8,245 nucleotides of DNA from Chlamydiota bacterium (GTDB lineage: Bacteria > Chlamydiota > Chlamydiia > Chlamydiales > Rhabdochlamydiaceae). This document shows positions 1 through 5,429 of this stretch, piece by piece. Made by a program: the position numbers and the translations under genes. Within the stretch, counting starts at the first letter, position 1. Each line of letters starts with the position of its first letter. The stretch covers positions 1 through 8,245 of the forward strand of contig JAHFTN010000073.1 of assembly GCA_023269365.1 (NCBI GenBank). Direction: 5' to 3'. The notes under the pieces are model-generated. The model was not told where the DNA came from. It did not search any database and saw nothing but the letters and a program-made list of their open reading frames with translations.

Positions 1-223
1 TACGGCCTTGGTAAAAATCCGTCTATAGTGCTGAATTTTTTACTATAAGGTCAAGCAGTGAGGATATGTGGGGGGATATAGGGGGTCAGATTAGTCAGTT
101 ATTTGATGCGCTCCCCCTGGGATTATATCGATTCATGTATATTACCTCCACAAAAAGAATTGAAAATTGGTATACCCAAACAACCTCTGTACTGGACAAA
201 ACTTCTCGCCTAAAAAAATCGAG

Positions 224-323
224 GAGAAAAATAACAAGATATTAGGATGGACAGGATGAGAAAATCGGGAAATTTTTTACCTTTTTTCCATCCTGTCCAT
301 CCTAATATCTTGTTATTTTTCTC
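224..323. repeat. Perfect 35-bp inverted repeat (long hairpin)
   Basis: The arm 224-258 is the exact reverse complement of 289-323, with a 30-nt spacer at 259-288. The stem extends about five more pairs (260-264 with 284-288) if A259 is bulged. The core reads GATATTAGGATGGACAGGAT. Both outer ends carry A- or T-rich runs, so an RNA from either strand would form a long hairpin ending near a T-rich tract and could stop transcription in either direction. Stops TAG 243-245 and TAA 303-305 lie in the arms. Confidence 0.9.
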
Positions 324-356
324 TCTGTTTTAAAGAGGGCAAGTCACAAGGACTTT

Positions 357-400
357 GCAGGTATCCTGCCTTTTGACCCGCAACGCGAGTTTTGCAACTC
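357..400 (+). other. Two small adjacent dyads inside the element
   Basis: GCAGG-tat-CCTGC (357-369) and GAGTT-ttgc-AACTC (387-400) are short perfect stems with 3- and 4-nt loops. Each alone is weak; together inside a palindromic element they suggest a folded RNA or DNA. No known RNA family is recognised. Confidence 0.3.
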
Positions 401-404
401 CCTC

Positions 405-428
405 ATCTTGTTATTTTTCTTCTGCTTT
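405..428 (+). repeat. Partial third copy of the hairpin arm
   Basis: ATCTTGTTATTTTTCT at 405-420 repeats 307-322 exactly, 98 bp downstream, and the next eight or so bases are similar (TCTGCTTTT against CTCTGTTTT). It is therefore also complementary to 225-240 in the left arm and could pair with it as an alternative to the main hairpin. Confidence 0.7.
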
Positions 429-572
429 TGGTCTTCTAGGAAAAAAATGAGTTGGGCGATGCAGAGGGGACCAAATTCAGTGGCTAACGACGCTGAGGAA
501 AACCCACGTTTGAAGTTGTTTGGGTATACAAAAGAACCGAAAAATCAACAGAAACTTTTTATTAGGATAGGT

Positions 573-1196
573 TCATGAAATATTTTGCTTCACATGCACC
601 TGAATTTCTGTAGGTTGCAGCGTTTCTAGATCGATGACTGTTACTAAAAATGAGTCTTTCATTTCTTTTTCTGGAACGAAGAGCACACGGGTATAGGTGC
701 AATAAGGCGCTAACACCTCATCTTTCAGCGACTTAGCGAGAATATCTTTTTTAATCTGCTTGTGGTGGGAAAAGACGCGAATCCCATCAATGGTGCTGGG
801 GATGGCAAGGGGCCAGAAAAAAAAGCTCGCAACTTTAAACGCAACGGATCTGGGGATTGCAGACTTTGTGATTTTAAAGGCGATCTTCCCTGCTTCTACA
901 CGAGGAAGATCGATGGCACTAGCCGAGATGGAATACTCATTGGAAGTGTTGTTTTGAATGCTTACCTGTAGAGGCGAGACTCCCCTACTTGGCAAATCGT
1001 GACCAAAACTTTGTTTACTCTCGTCGGCGTTTAAGATTTTAGAAGAAACGGTGACGGCCACATCTTTCAAGGAAAAGACGGGAAGAGATTGCTCTGTTAA
1101 GGGTTTTAACGGATGGAGCCTGTAGCGATCAAATCCAGAGGCAAGTAAGAAAATTCCCGCCAAAGCAGCAAATCCGATGAGAAATGACTTTTTCAT
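573..1196 (-). CDS. Membrane-anchored or exported protein of unknown function (207 aa)
   Basis: I do not recognise this family. The N-terminus is MKKS followed by a hydrophobic segment (about residues 5-21) with no lipobox cysteine, so it is either an uncleaved membrane anchor or a signal peptide. After it comes a probably extracytoplasmic domain rich in short beta-like stretches (40-110), including VSPLQVSIQNNTSNEYSI, then a second hydrophobic stretch with FFFWPLAIPS (about 117-136) that could be a membrane segment, and a C-terminal part (145-207) of mixed helix and strand. The ATG start is supported by AGGA at 1204-1207, seven bases upstream. It is divergent from the transporter gene and is transcribed alone. 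Its stop lies against the eroded rightward reading frame at 576-578, and no clear terminator is seen downstream. The gene is probably real; its role is unknown. Confidence 0.75.
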   Translation of the reverse strand: MKKSFLIGFAALAGIFLLASGFDRYRLHPLKPLTEQSLPVFSLKDVAVTVSSKILNADESKQSFGHDLPSRGVSPLQVSIQNNTSNEYSISASAIDLPRVEAGKIAFKITKSAIPRSVAFKVASFFFWPLAIPSTIDGIRVFSHHKQIKKDILAKSLKDEVLAPYCTYTRVLFVPEKEMKDSFLVTVIDLETLQPTEIQVHVKQNIS

Positions 1197-1337
1197 TTAT
1201 TTGTCCTATTTTTAATAAAACTTTGCATAGTTTATTTCATTTTGTAATTAAAAAATAGATGGTTTTATTACTTTAATATTAATTAAAACTAAGTTGCTAC
1301 TAGTGAATGTGTTAGGGCTGTAAAAAACAGATGGCAT

Positions 1338-1353
1338 TCTATTTTAAAATAGA
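1338..1353. promoter_or_regulatory. 16-bp perfect AT-rich palindrome upstream of the transporter gene
   Basis: TCTATTTTAAAATAGA is its own reverse complement. It lies 35-50 bp before the proposed GTG start and includes TAAAAT (1345-1350), which could serve as a -10 box, so a dimeric regulator bound here would cover the promoter. No convincing -35 box is visible. The rest of the 192-bp divergent gap is AT-rich with no other clear signal. Confidence 0.3.
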
Positions 1354-1376
1354 TAATGATCCTTTCTTTTGTTAGT

Positions 1377-1383
1377 GGGAGGG
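1377..1383 (+). promoter_or_regulatory. Shine-Dalgarno site that selects a GTG start
   Basis: GGGAGGG lies five bases before GTG 1389. The in-frame ATG at 1356 has no such site, and the bases before it form the palindrome. This favours starting the transporter at 1389. Confidence 0.6.
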
Positions 1384-1388
1384 TCATA

Positions 1389-2672
1389 GTGGGAAAGAGC
1401 AGGAAGAAATCGGGGCCGAAATGGGTTTTTTTGGCCATTCTCATCGGAATTATTGTGGGATCGCTAACTCAGTCTGGCTCTACCCTTCTAGGACTCCCCC
1501 TGTTTGAAAATCTTTACCCCATCTACAAGCTATGTGGTAAAATTTTTATTAATGCTTTGACTCTGGTCGTGGTTCCCCTGGTTGCTTCCTCAATTATCAC
1601 GGGAGTGGCGCGTATTGGAAGCGACAGCGCTTTTGGACGCCTTGGAGGAAAAATCTTTGGATTCTATTTAGGAACAAGCCTTCTTGCTATTCTCATAGGC
1701 TTGTTCTTTGTCAATCTGTTACATCCGGGTGTAGGGGTGATTCCAGAAGTGATAAATCCATCAGAGATCGTCCAGCGCCTCGACTCCCAAAGTACAATCC
1801 ATTTCTCTGATCTATTTCTCCAAGTTGTCCCTTCTAATATCATCGATACCCTGGGCAAGGGGCAGATGTTAGGCGTTATTTTCTTTAGTCTGCTCTTTGG
1901 CTACTGCATTTCGCGCATCGATGGTAAAAACGGATCTATCTTATTAGGATGTTTTCAAGGCATTTTTGAGGCGATGATCGCTTTAACTCACCTCATTATG
2001 AAATTTCTTCCTTTAGGGGTGTTTTTTCTTGTAGCGCAAGTGTTTGCTGAATCGGGACTTAAATCCCTTAGTTCCTTGGGTCTTTTTACCCTATCTGTAT
2101 TGCTAGGCCTTGCGACTTTTGTCTGTGTAGGGCTGCCTTTGCTGCTCAAATTTATTGGGAAAGTCAATCCCCTCTTTCATTTTAAGGCAATGGGGCCAGC
2201 ACTCATTACGGCTTTTTCTACAAGTTCTTCTGCAGCAACGCTGCCTATCACCATGGATTGTGTGGAAAAAAGAGCGGGAGTTTCCAATAAGATCTGCAGT
2301 CTCATAATTCCCCTCGGAACTTCGGTTAATATGTCGGGCTCTGCTCTCTACGAGTGTGTGGCTGCTCTTTTCGTTGCCCAAGCCTACGGAATCGATCTCT
2401 CTTTAATGACACAGTTGACAATTGTTGCACTTTCTTTGGTGATGTCTATTGGCGTGGCGGGAATCCCTTCAGCCTCCCTTGTCGCTATCATTGCCATCCT
2501 AAAGGCGATGGGCCTTCCCATTGAAGGGATTGGTCTGTTTATTGCTGTAGACCGTGTCCTCGACATGTGTCGCACCACAGTGAATGTCTTTAGCGACAGC
2601 TGCTGCGCCATCTTAGTTGCTAAAACAGAGGGAGAAAAGGAGGTTTTGGCTAAAAACCCACCGGCGATGTGA
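1389..2672 (+). CDS. gltT: Dicarboxylate/amino-acid:cation symporter (Glt/EAAT family)
   Basis: This is an inner-membrane secondary transporter of the glutamate/aspartate/C4-dicarboxylate symporter (DAACS) family, which imports acidic amino acids or dicarboxylates with Na+ or H+. From GTG 1389 it is 427 aa, a normal family length; an in-frame ATG at 1356 would add 11 residues. It has a basic N-terminus (GKSRKKSGPK), then many hydrophobic segments. Family marks are the HP1 serine motif STSSSAATLP (277-286), the TM7 motif NMSG (314-317), the HP2 region GVAGIPSAS (355-363) and TM8 D392, R395, T396, N399 and D403 in DMCRTTVNVFSD. The arginine of TM8 usually binds the side-chain carboxylate of the substrate. 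An oddity is that the usual NMDG(T) motif reads NMSGSA, so an aspartate linked to the third Na+ site is serine. The gene is single and ends at a terminator. The family is certain; the exact substrate is not. Confidence 0.93.
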   Translation: MGKSRKKSGPKWVFLAILIGIIVGSLTQSGSTLLGLPLFENLYPIYKLCGKIFINALTLVVVPLVASSIITGVARIGSDSAFGRLGGKIFGFYLGTSLLAILIGLFFVNLLHPGVGVIPEVINPSEIVQRLDSQSTIHFSDLFLQVVPSNIIDTLGKGQMLGVIFFSLLFGYCISRIDGKNGSILLGCFQGIFEAMIALTHLIMKFLPLGVFFLVAQVFAESGLKSLSSLGLFTLSVLLGLATFVCVGLPLLLKFIGKVNPLFHFKAMGPALITAFSTSSSAATLPITMDCVEKRAGVSNKICSLIIPLGTSVNMSGSALYECVAALFVAQAYGIDLSLMTQLTIVALSLVMSIGVAGIPSASLVAIIAILKAMGLPIEGIGLFIAVDRVLDMCRTTVNVFSDSCCAILVAKTEGEKEVLAKNPPAM

Positions 2673-2692
2673 ATAATTTACTGAGGGAACTC

Positions 2693-2737
2693 GCAAAACT
2701 CACTTTTGGATCTCAAGTGGAGTTTTGCAATTTTTTT
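2693..2737 (+). terminator. Rho-independent terminator of the transporter gene
   Basis: GCAAAACTCAC (2693-2703) pairs with GTGGAGTTTTGC (2717-2728), giving 11 pairs with one bulged G and a 13-nt loop, followed by seven Ts at 2731-2737. It begins 20 bp after the transporter stop and ends just before the stop of the converging gene. On the other strand the stem lacks a T run, so it mainly serves the rightward gene. Confidence 0.85.
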
Positions 2738-2738
2738 C

Positions 2739-3530
2739 CTAGTTAGCCGATTTCTTGTTGAGTTGCAGCAAGTGCAGAGCTTGCTCGTCGGATAAGACTT
2801 TATGCAGGTGCTCGAGTTGCAAATCGGCGACTTCAGAATTGAAGGCCTTGACCTTTTCATCTAAAGCTCCATAGCGGATTCCTATGAAGGGGATGTCGAG
2901 CGCCTCTAGGGCTTTTGCGATGTTTGCAAGATGGCTCATTTTATCATCGATCATGATCACCCTTTTGGGGAACTTTTCTAGCTTTTTCAGGTAGGAAACA
3001 AGCGAAGGACCCTTATCTAACCCGCTAGCGATAAAAATAATCCCCCCTTTACAGCAAGTCCCTTTCAAATCAGTGAGGAGATGGGTTCCTTTGAGGGGAG
3101 CTGTAGCGCCAAAGTCGATCAACAAAGGCTCTAGTTGTTTCAATGTGCGCTCTGATAATTCAGGCCACCTCTTTGTTAAGCCAATGGCAAACGCTTTTTT
3201 TTCTTTCAATTTAGAAAAGAGGAGAGGAATAGAAGGGTCGACTAGTTTCATTTCAATTTTATTTTGGATGTCAATATAGCGAGGGATCACCACTTGCACT
3301 GCAGCTTCTATGCTGCTGCCCTGCTTTGTCAAAGAGTTGAGCTGATGCTCAACCCACTGATCAGAGCCCAGGTGCTGGTGGGGCTCAATGAGGGTATTAT
3401 CCAAGTCAAAAACATAAAGAGTTCCCTCATCGGGGTGGGCAAGGATCTCGTGAATGTTGTTTGTTTCTATCACTAAAGCACTTAATCGAAGCGTCAGCGC
3501 AAGAAGGGCACAGAGACAAAACCTAAACAT
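2739..3530 (-). CDS. Secreted HAD-like protein, DUF2608 family
   Basis: This is an exported protein with a haloacid-dehalogenase-like phosphatase fold, of the DUF2608 type that is common in chlamydiae; no substrate is established. From ATG 3530 it is 263 aa with a signal peptide (MFRFCLCALLALTLRLSALV). HAD motif I is FDLDNTLIEP (41-50, nucleophile D42 and acid D44), followed by a GSDQW patch (55-59). Motif II is probably T119 in GLTKR, motif III K173 in GLDKG, and motif IV MIDDK (193-197, D195 and D196). All residues needed for a Mg2+-dependent phosphohydrolase appear present, which suggests an active periplasmic or secreted phosphatase; that is inference. A longer reading from 3572 exists, but 3530 has GGAGAAG five bases upstream and gives a proper signal peptide. 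It converges on the transporter gene and is divergent from the helicase gene. Confidence 0.85.
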   Translation of the reverse strand: MFRFCLCALLALTLRLSALVIETNNIHEILAHPDEGTLYVFDLDNTLIEPHQHLGSDQWVEHQLNSLTKQGSSIEAAVQVVIPRYIDIQNKIEMKLVDPSIPLLFSKLKEKKAFAIGLTKRWPELSERTLKQLEPLLIDFGATAPLKGTHLLTDLKGTCCKGGIIFIASGLDKGPSLVSYLKKLEKFPKRVIMIDDKMSHLANIAKALEALDIPFIGIRYGALDEKVKAFNSEVADLQLEHLHKVLSDEQALHLLQLNKKSAN

Positions 3531-3535
3531 AAGAT

Positions 3536-3542
3536 CTTCTCC
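3536..3542 (-). promoter_or_regulatory. Shine-Dalgarno site deciding the DUF2608 start
   Basis: On the minus strand GGAGAAG lies five bases before ATG 3530. The alternative start at 3572 lacks a similar site and would put 14 extra polar residues before the signal peptide. Confidence 0.7.
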
Positions 3543-3591
3543 AGTAAGAGGGATTTGGAGCTGTTGTATCAAAATCTTCCATTTTTAGGAA

Positions 3592-3656
3592 CTGGACTTT
3601 AGTCATTGGGGAAGGCTTTAGACGTGAAATTGCCTCCCCCAATAGCTAAAGTCCAG
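3592..3656. promoter_or_regulatory. Long imperfect hairpin in a divergent intergenic region
   Basis: CTGGACTTTAG (3592-3602) pairs with CTAAAGTCCAG (3646-3656), and the stem continues inward through ATTGGGG/CCCCAAT and AGGC/GCCT to a 15-nt loop (3617-3631). This gives 25 stem positions with two mismatches and one wobble. It sits between two gene starts facing away from each other, where a terminator is not expected, and no T run follows directly (A7T6 begins seven bases later, at 3663). It could be an operator, a leader hairpin of the leftward gene, or a dispersed repeat. Confidence 0.6.
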
Positions 3657-3702
3657 ATTGTGAAAAAAATTTTTTAAATAAAAACGATTTCGTTCTGTAT
3701 TT

Positions 3703-3713
3703 TATACTGTCAA
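3703..3713. promoter_or_regulatory. Possible overlapping promoter elements, helicase side
   Basis: On the plus strand TATACT (3703-3708) is a 5/6 match to a -10 box about 50 bp before the helicase ATG, but no good -35 box lies upstream. On the minus strand TTGACA (3713-3708) is a perfect -35 box, but nothing like a -10 box lies 16-18 bases further. Weak in both directions. Confidence 0.25.
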
Positions 3714-3759
3714 TCGTGGTACTCTCCCTGGACTCAACCAAAACGAGCACAACAAATTC

Positions 3760-5010
3760 ATGGAATTCAAAGAATTAAATTTACACGCAGCCATCCTTAA
3801 AGCCATTGAAGAGGCGGGGTATATCACTCCTACTCCGATTCAAGAAGTTGCCATCCCCGCAATCGTTAAAGGTTCTGATTTAAGAGCCTCTGCATCGACA
3901 GGGACGGGTAAAACAGCGGCTTTTATCTTGCCCTCTCTTCAAAGGCTAATGACTCCAGCGACCTTACCTGGCAAAGGCCCCCGCGTTCTCATCTTGGTCC
4001 CTACACGCGAACTTGCTATGCAGGTGGCTGAAGAAGCTGCAAAATACAGTCGTCACATGGCTAAATGCAAAACGGTATGCATCTACGGAGGAGCTCCCTA
4101 CCCTCCTCAAAACCGCGACCTGATGCGCTACCACGAGATCCTCGTAGCGACACCTGGACGTTTAATTGACCATATGGAACGGGGTCGTATTGATTTTTCT
4201 AGAGTGGAGCTCTTTATTCTGGACGAGGCGGATCGGATGTTAGATATGGGTTTTATCGAGCCCGTAGAGCAGATCGCCTCAGAGCTCCCCGCGACCCATC
4301 AGACCCTGATGTTTTCTGCAACACTTGCTGGCTCTGTCATGAAACTCTCCAACCGGCTGCTTAAAAACCCTGTAGAGATTTGCATCACTCCAGCGAGAAC
4401 GAAAAATGAAAATATAGAACAAAGGCTCCATCGCGTCGATAACCTCGCCCACAAGTACCGCTTGCTCGATCACTTACTAGAAGATCCAGACATGACACAA
4501 GCGATCGTCTTTACCTCTACCAAGAGGCAAGCAGACGAGCTTGTAGAAAAGTTGGCACATCAAGGGAAATCTGCGCGCGCACTTCACGGCGGGATGAACC
4601 AGCGTCAGAGGACAAGGACGATTAAGGAGATGCGCTCTGAGGAATTTAATATCTTAGTCGCAACCGATGTCGCTTCTCGGGGGATCGATATCCAGACAAT
4701 TTCCCACGTGATTAACTTTGACCTTCCAAGAAGCACAGAAGACTACGTGCACAGGATTGGACGTACGGGAAGGGCTGGCGCTACGGGGATTGCCCTCTCG
4801 CTAGCCTCTCCTCGAGAAATGTCTCTTGTCAGACAGATCGAAAAGTTTACGGGTCAGCTGATGAATCCCCATCAGATTCCCGGCATGGAACCGAGACTAG
4901 ACGCGACAGCTGTTCCCGATCGAAAAAAACCCCCTTTTAGAAAGGGAGGGTTTCATAACAAAGGGAAACCGAACCAGTACCGCCCTCAGCCGCGGCGCTG
5001 GCATCCTTAA
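3760..5010 (+). CDS. DEAD-box ATP-dependent RNA helicase (RhlE-like)
   Basis: This is a cytoplasmic RNA helicase that uses ATP to unwind short RNA duplexes, typically in ribosome assembly, RNA decay or cold adaptation. The 416 aa show all family motifs in order: F3 with the Q motif TPTPIQ (23-28), Walker A ASTGTGKT (45-52), PTREL (81-85), GG (110-111), TPGR (131-134), DEAD (155-158), SAT (186-188), motif IV IVFTSTKRQADEL, motif V ATDVASRGID (301-310) and motif VI HRIGRTGRAG (331-340). The C-terminal tail (387-416) is short and basic (RKKPPFRKGG...RRWHP), probably an RNA contact, and is closest in style to RhlE. No good Shine-Dalgarno site precedes ATG 3760, so an unusual leader is possible. 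Its stop TAA (5008-5010) overlaps the stop of the facing gene, and its last codons contain that gene's terminator. The subfamily assignment is uncertain. Confidence 0.93.
   Translation: MEFKELNLHAAILKAIEEAGYITPTPIQEVAIPAIVKGSDLRASASTGTGKTAAFILPSLQRLMTPATLPGKGPRVLILVPTRELAMQVAEEAAKYSRHMAKCKTVCIYGGAPYPPQNRDLMRYHEILVATPGRLIDHMERGRIDFSRVELFILDEADRMLDMGFIEPVEQIASELPATHQTLMFSATLAGSVMKLSNRLLKNPVEICITPARTKNENIEQRLHRVDNLAHKYRLLDHLLEDPDMTQAIVFTSTKRQADELVEKLAHQGKSARALHGGMNQRQRTRTIKEMRSEEFNILVATDVASRGIDIQTISHVINFDLPRSTEDYVHRIGRTGRAGATGIALSLASPREMSLVRQIEKFTGQLMNPHQIPGMEPRLDATAVPDRKKPPFRKGGFHNKGKPNQYRPQPRRWHP
4923..4953 (-). terminator. Minus-strand terminator inside the helicase coding sequence
   Basis: Read on the minus strand, AAACCCTCCCTTT-cta-AAAGGGGGTTT forms a stem of about 11 pairs with a two-base bulge and a tight loop, and the run of seven Ts (4929-4923) supplies the tail. 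It lies 54 bp past the TAA of the release-factor-like gene. On the plus strand it encodes the K/P/G-rich tail of the helicase and has no T tail. Confidence 0.6.
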
Positions 5011-5411
5011 TCCCCTCTCCTGGGCTCTTGGCGCATCGATTTTTTCTGCGAAAGGGCCCGCTTTCCCTCTAACATCTTCTCTTTGCTCTTGCGAGACCTG
5101 CGGCGCTTTTGCCGGCGTATCTTCTCCCTTTTTTGCTCTTGCTCTGAGCGTTTCCCCTCTATTTGCTTTTCTAACTGCTCACAGAGCGATCTGCGCGCAT
5201 AAAAACGGTTCATTTCTCGAGAGCGATCCCTTTGACATTTCACCTCGATCCCTGAGGGGAGGTGTTTTAGATAGACACACGACGAGGTCTTGTTGATCTT
5301 CTGCCCCCCAGAGCCTGATCCTAAAATGAACTTCTCCACAAGGTCAAGATCCTTTACCCCCAATCCCTCAAGCCGTTTTTGCAGTGCTTCTTGTTTCTCT
5401 TTCCCTAACAT
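5007..5411 (-). CDS. ArfB/RF-1-domain peptidyl-tRNA hydrolase-like protein
   Basis: This is a stand-alone class I release-factor catalytic domain, probably acting on peptidyl-tRNA in stalled ribosomes, as ArfB (YaeJ), ICT1 and MTRFR do. The 134 aa carry the GGQ loop in GSGSGGQKINKTSS (31-44; G35, G36, Q37), then a strand region (CVYLKHLPSGIEVKC), the segment RDRSREMNRFYARRSL, and a very basic C-terminal tail (about 85-134, including REKIRRQKRRRSRKSK). In ArfB a basic tail enters the empty mRNA channel. The codon-recognition domains of RF1 and RF2 are absent, and the length (E. coli ArfB has 140 aa) matches the rescue type. It is the last gene of a leftward unit, 18 bp after the previous stop, with only a weak AAAGAGA-like site. 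Its TAA overlaps the helicase TAA. The domain is clear; the exact rescue class is inferred, and no gene symbol is assigned. Confidence 0.85.
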   Translation of the reverse strand: MLGKEKQEALQKRLEGLGVKDLDLVEKFILGSGSGGQKINKTSSCVYLKHLPSGIEVKCQRDRSREMNRFYARRSLCEQLEKQIEGKRSEQEQKREKIRRQKRRRSRKSKEKMLEGKRALSQKKSMRQEPRRGD

Positions 5412-5429
5412 TTAGAAAGTCTCTTTTTT

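Larger units (their letters stand above)
175..524. mobile_element. Candidate non-autonomous palindromic insertion element (MITE-like)
   Basis: Bases 170-184 (GTATACCCAAACAAC) and 515-529 are perfect 15-bp inverted repeats. Because GTATAC is itself palindromic, the simplest reading is a 350-bp element with 10-bp ends CCCAAACAAC...GTTGTTTGGG, flanked on both sides by TATA (171-174 and 525-528) as a possible target duplication. It has no transposase. It contains the 35-bp hairpin at 224-323, a partial third copy of that arm at 405-428, and two small dyads at 357-369 and 387-400. A 15-bp match within about 500 bp is very unlikely by chance. TA or TATA duplications are typical of some non-autonomous elements, but no family is recognised and mobility is inferred. 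Confidence 0.4.
1..578 (+). pseudogene. Possible decayed 3' end of a rightward gene, interrupted by an insertion
   Basis: No intact gene is present, but one frame (codons starting at positions divisible by three) is open from 15 to 242 and again from 306 to 575, ending in TGA at 576-578. Deleting bases 171-524 or 175-528 (354 bp, divisible by three) fuses them into one open frame that reads ...RIENWYTKEPKNQQK... to the stop. Upstream, the frame starting at base 1 (YGLGKNPSIVLNF...) would join it if the T run at 36-41 had seven Ts instead of six, so a one-base deletion is possible. Fragments with ATG starts are 66-245 (59 codons, GAGG only 2 nt upstream) and 447-578 (43 codons). The end overlaps the stop of the leftward gene at 573, like the 5007-5010 pair. 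The protein family is not recognised. The open frames could still be chance; the fused-frame argument is inference. Confidence 0.3.

Noticed and set aside
80..118. AGGGGG and CCCCCT as a possible stem
   Set aside because: Only six pairs with a loop of about 27 bases; too weak to call.
224..428. CRISPR-like repeats
   Set aside because: The repeats are mainly inverted, only two are direct, spacing is irregular and no cas gene is present.
565..575. GGATAGGTTCA shared with 7086-7096 in the leader hairpin
   Set aside because: An 11-base match is expected many times by chance in a window of this size.
760..971. Two overlapping plus-strand open frames of 65 and 69 codons
   Set aside because: Both lie antisense to the 207-aa gene, overlap each other in different frames and have no protein-like composition or good ribosome site.
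2103..2381. 92-codon minus-strand open frame
   Set aside because: It lies wholly inside the certain transporter gene on the opposite strand and has no recognisable features.
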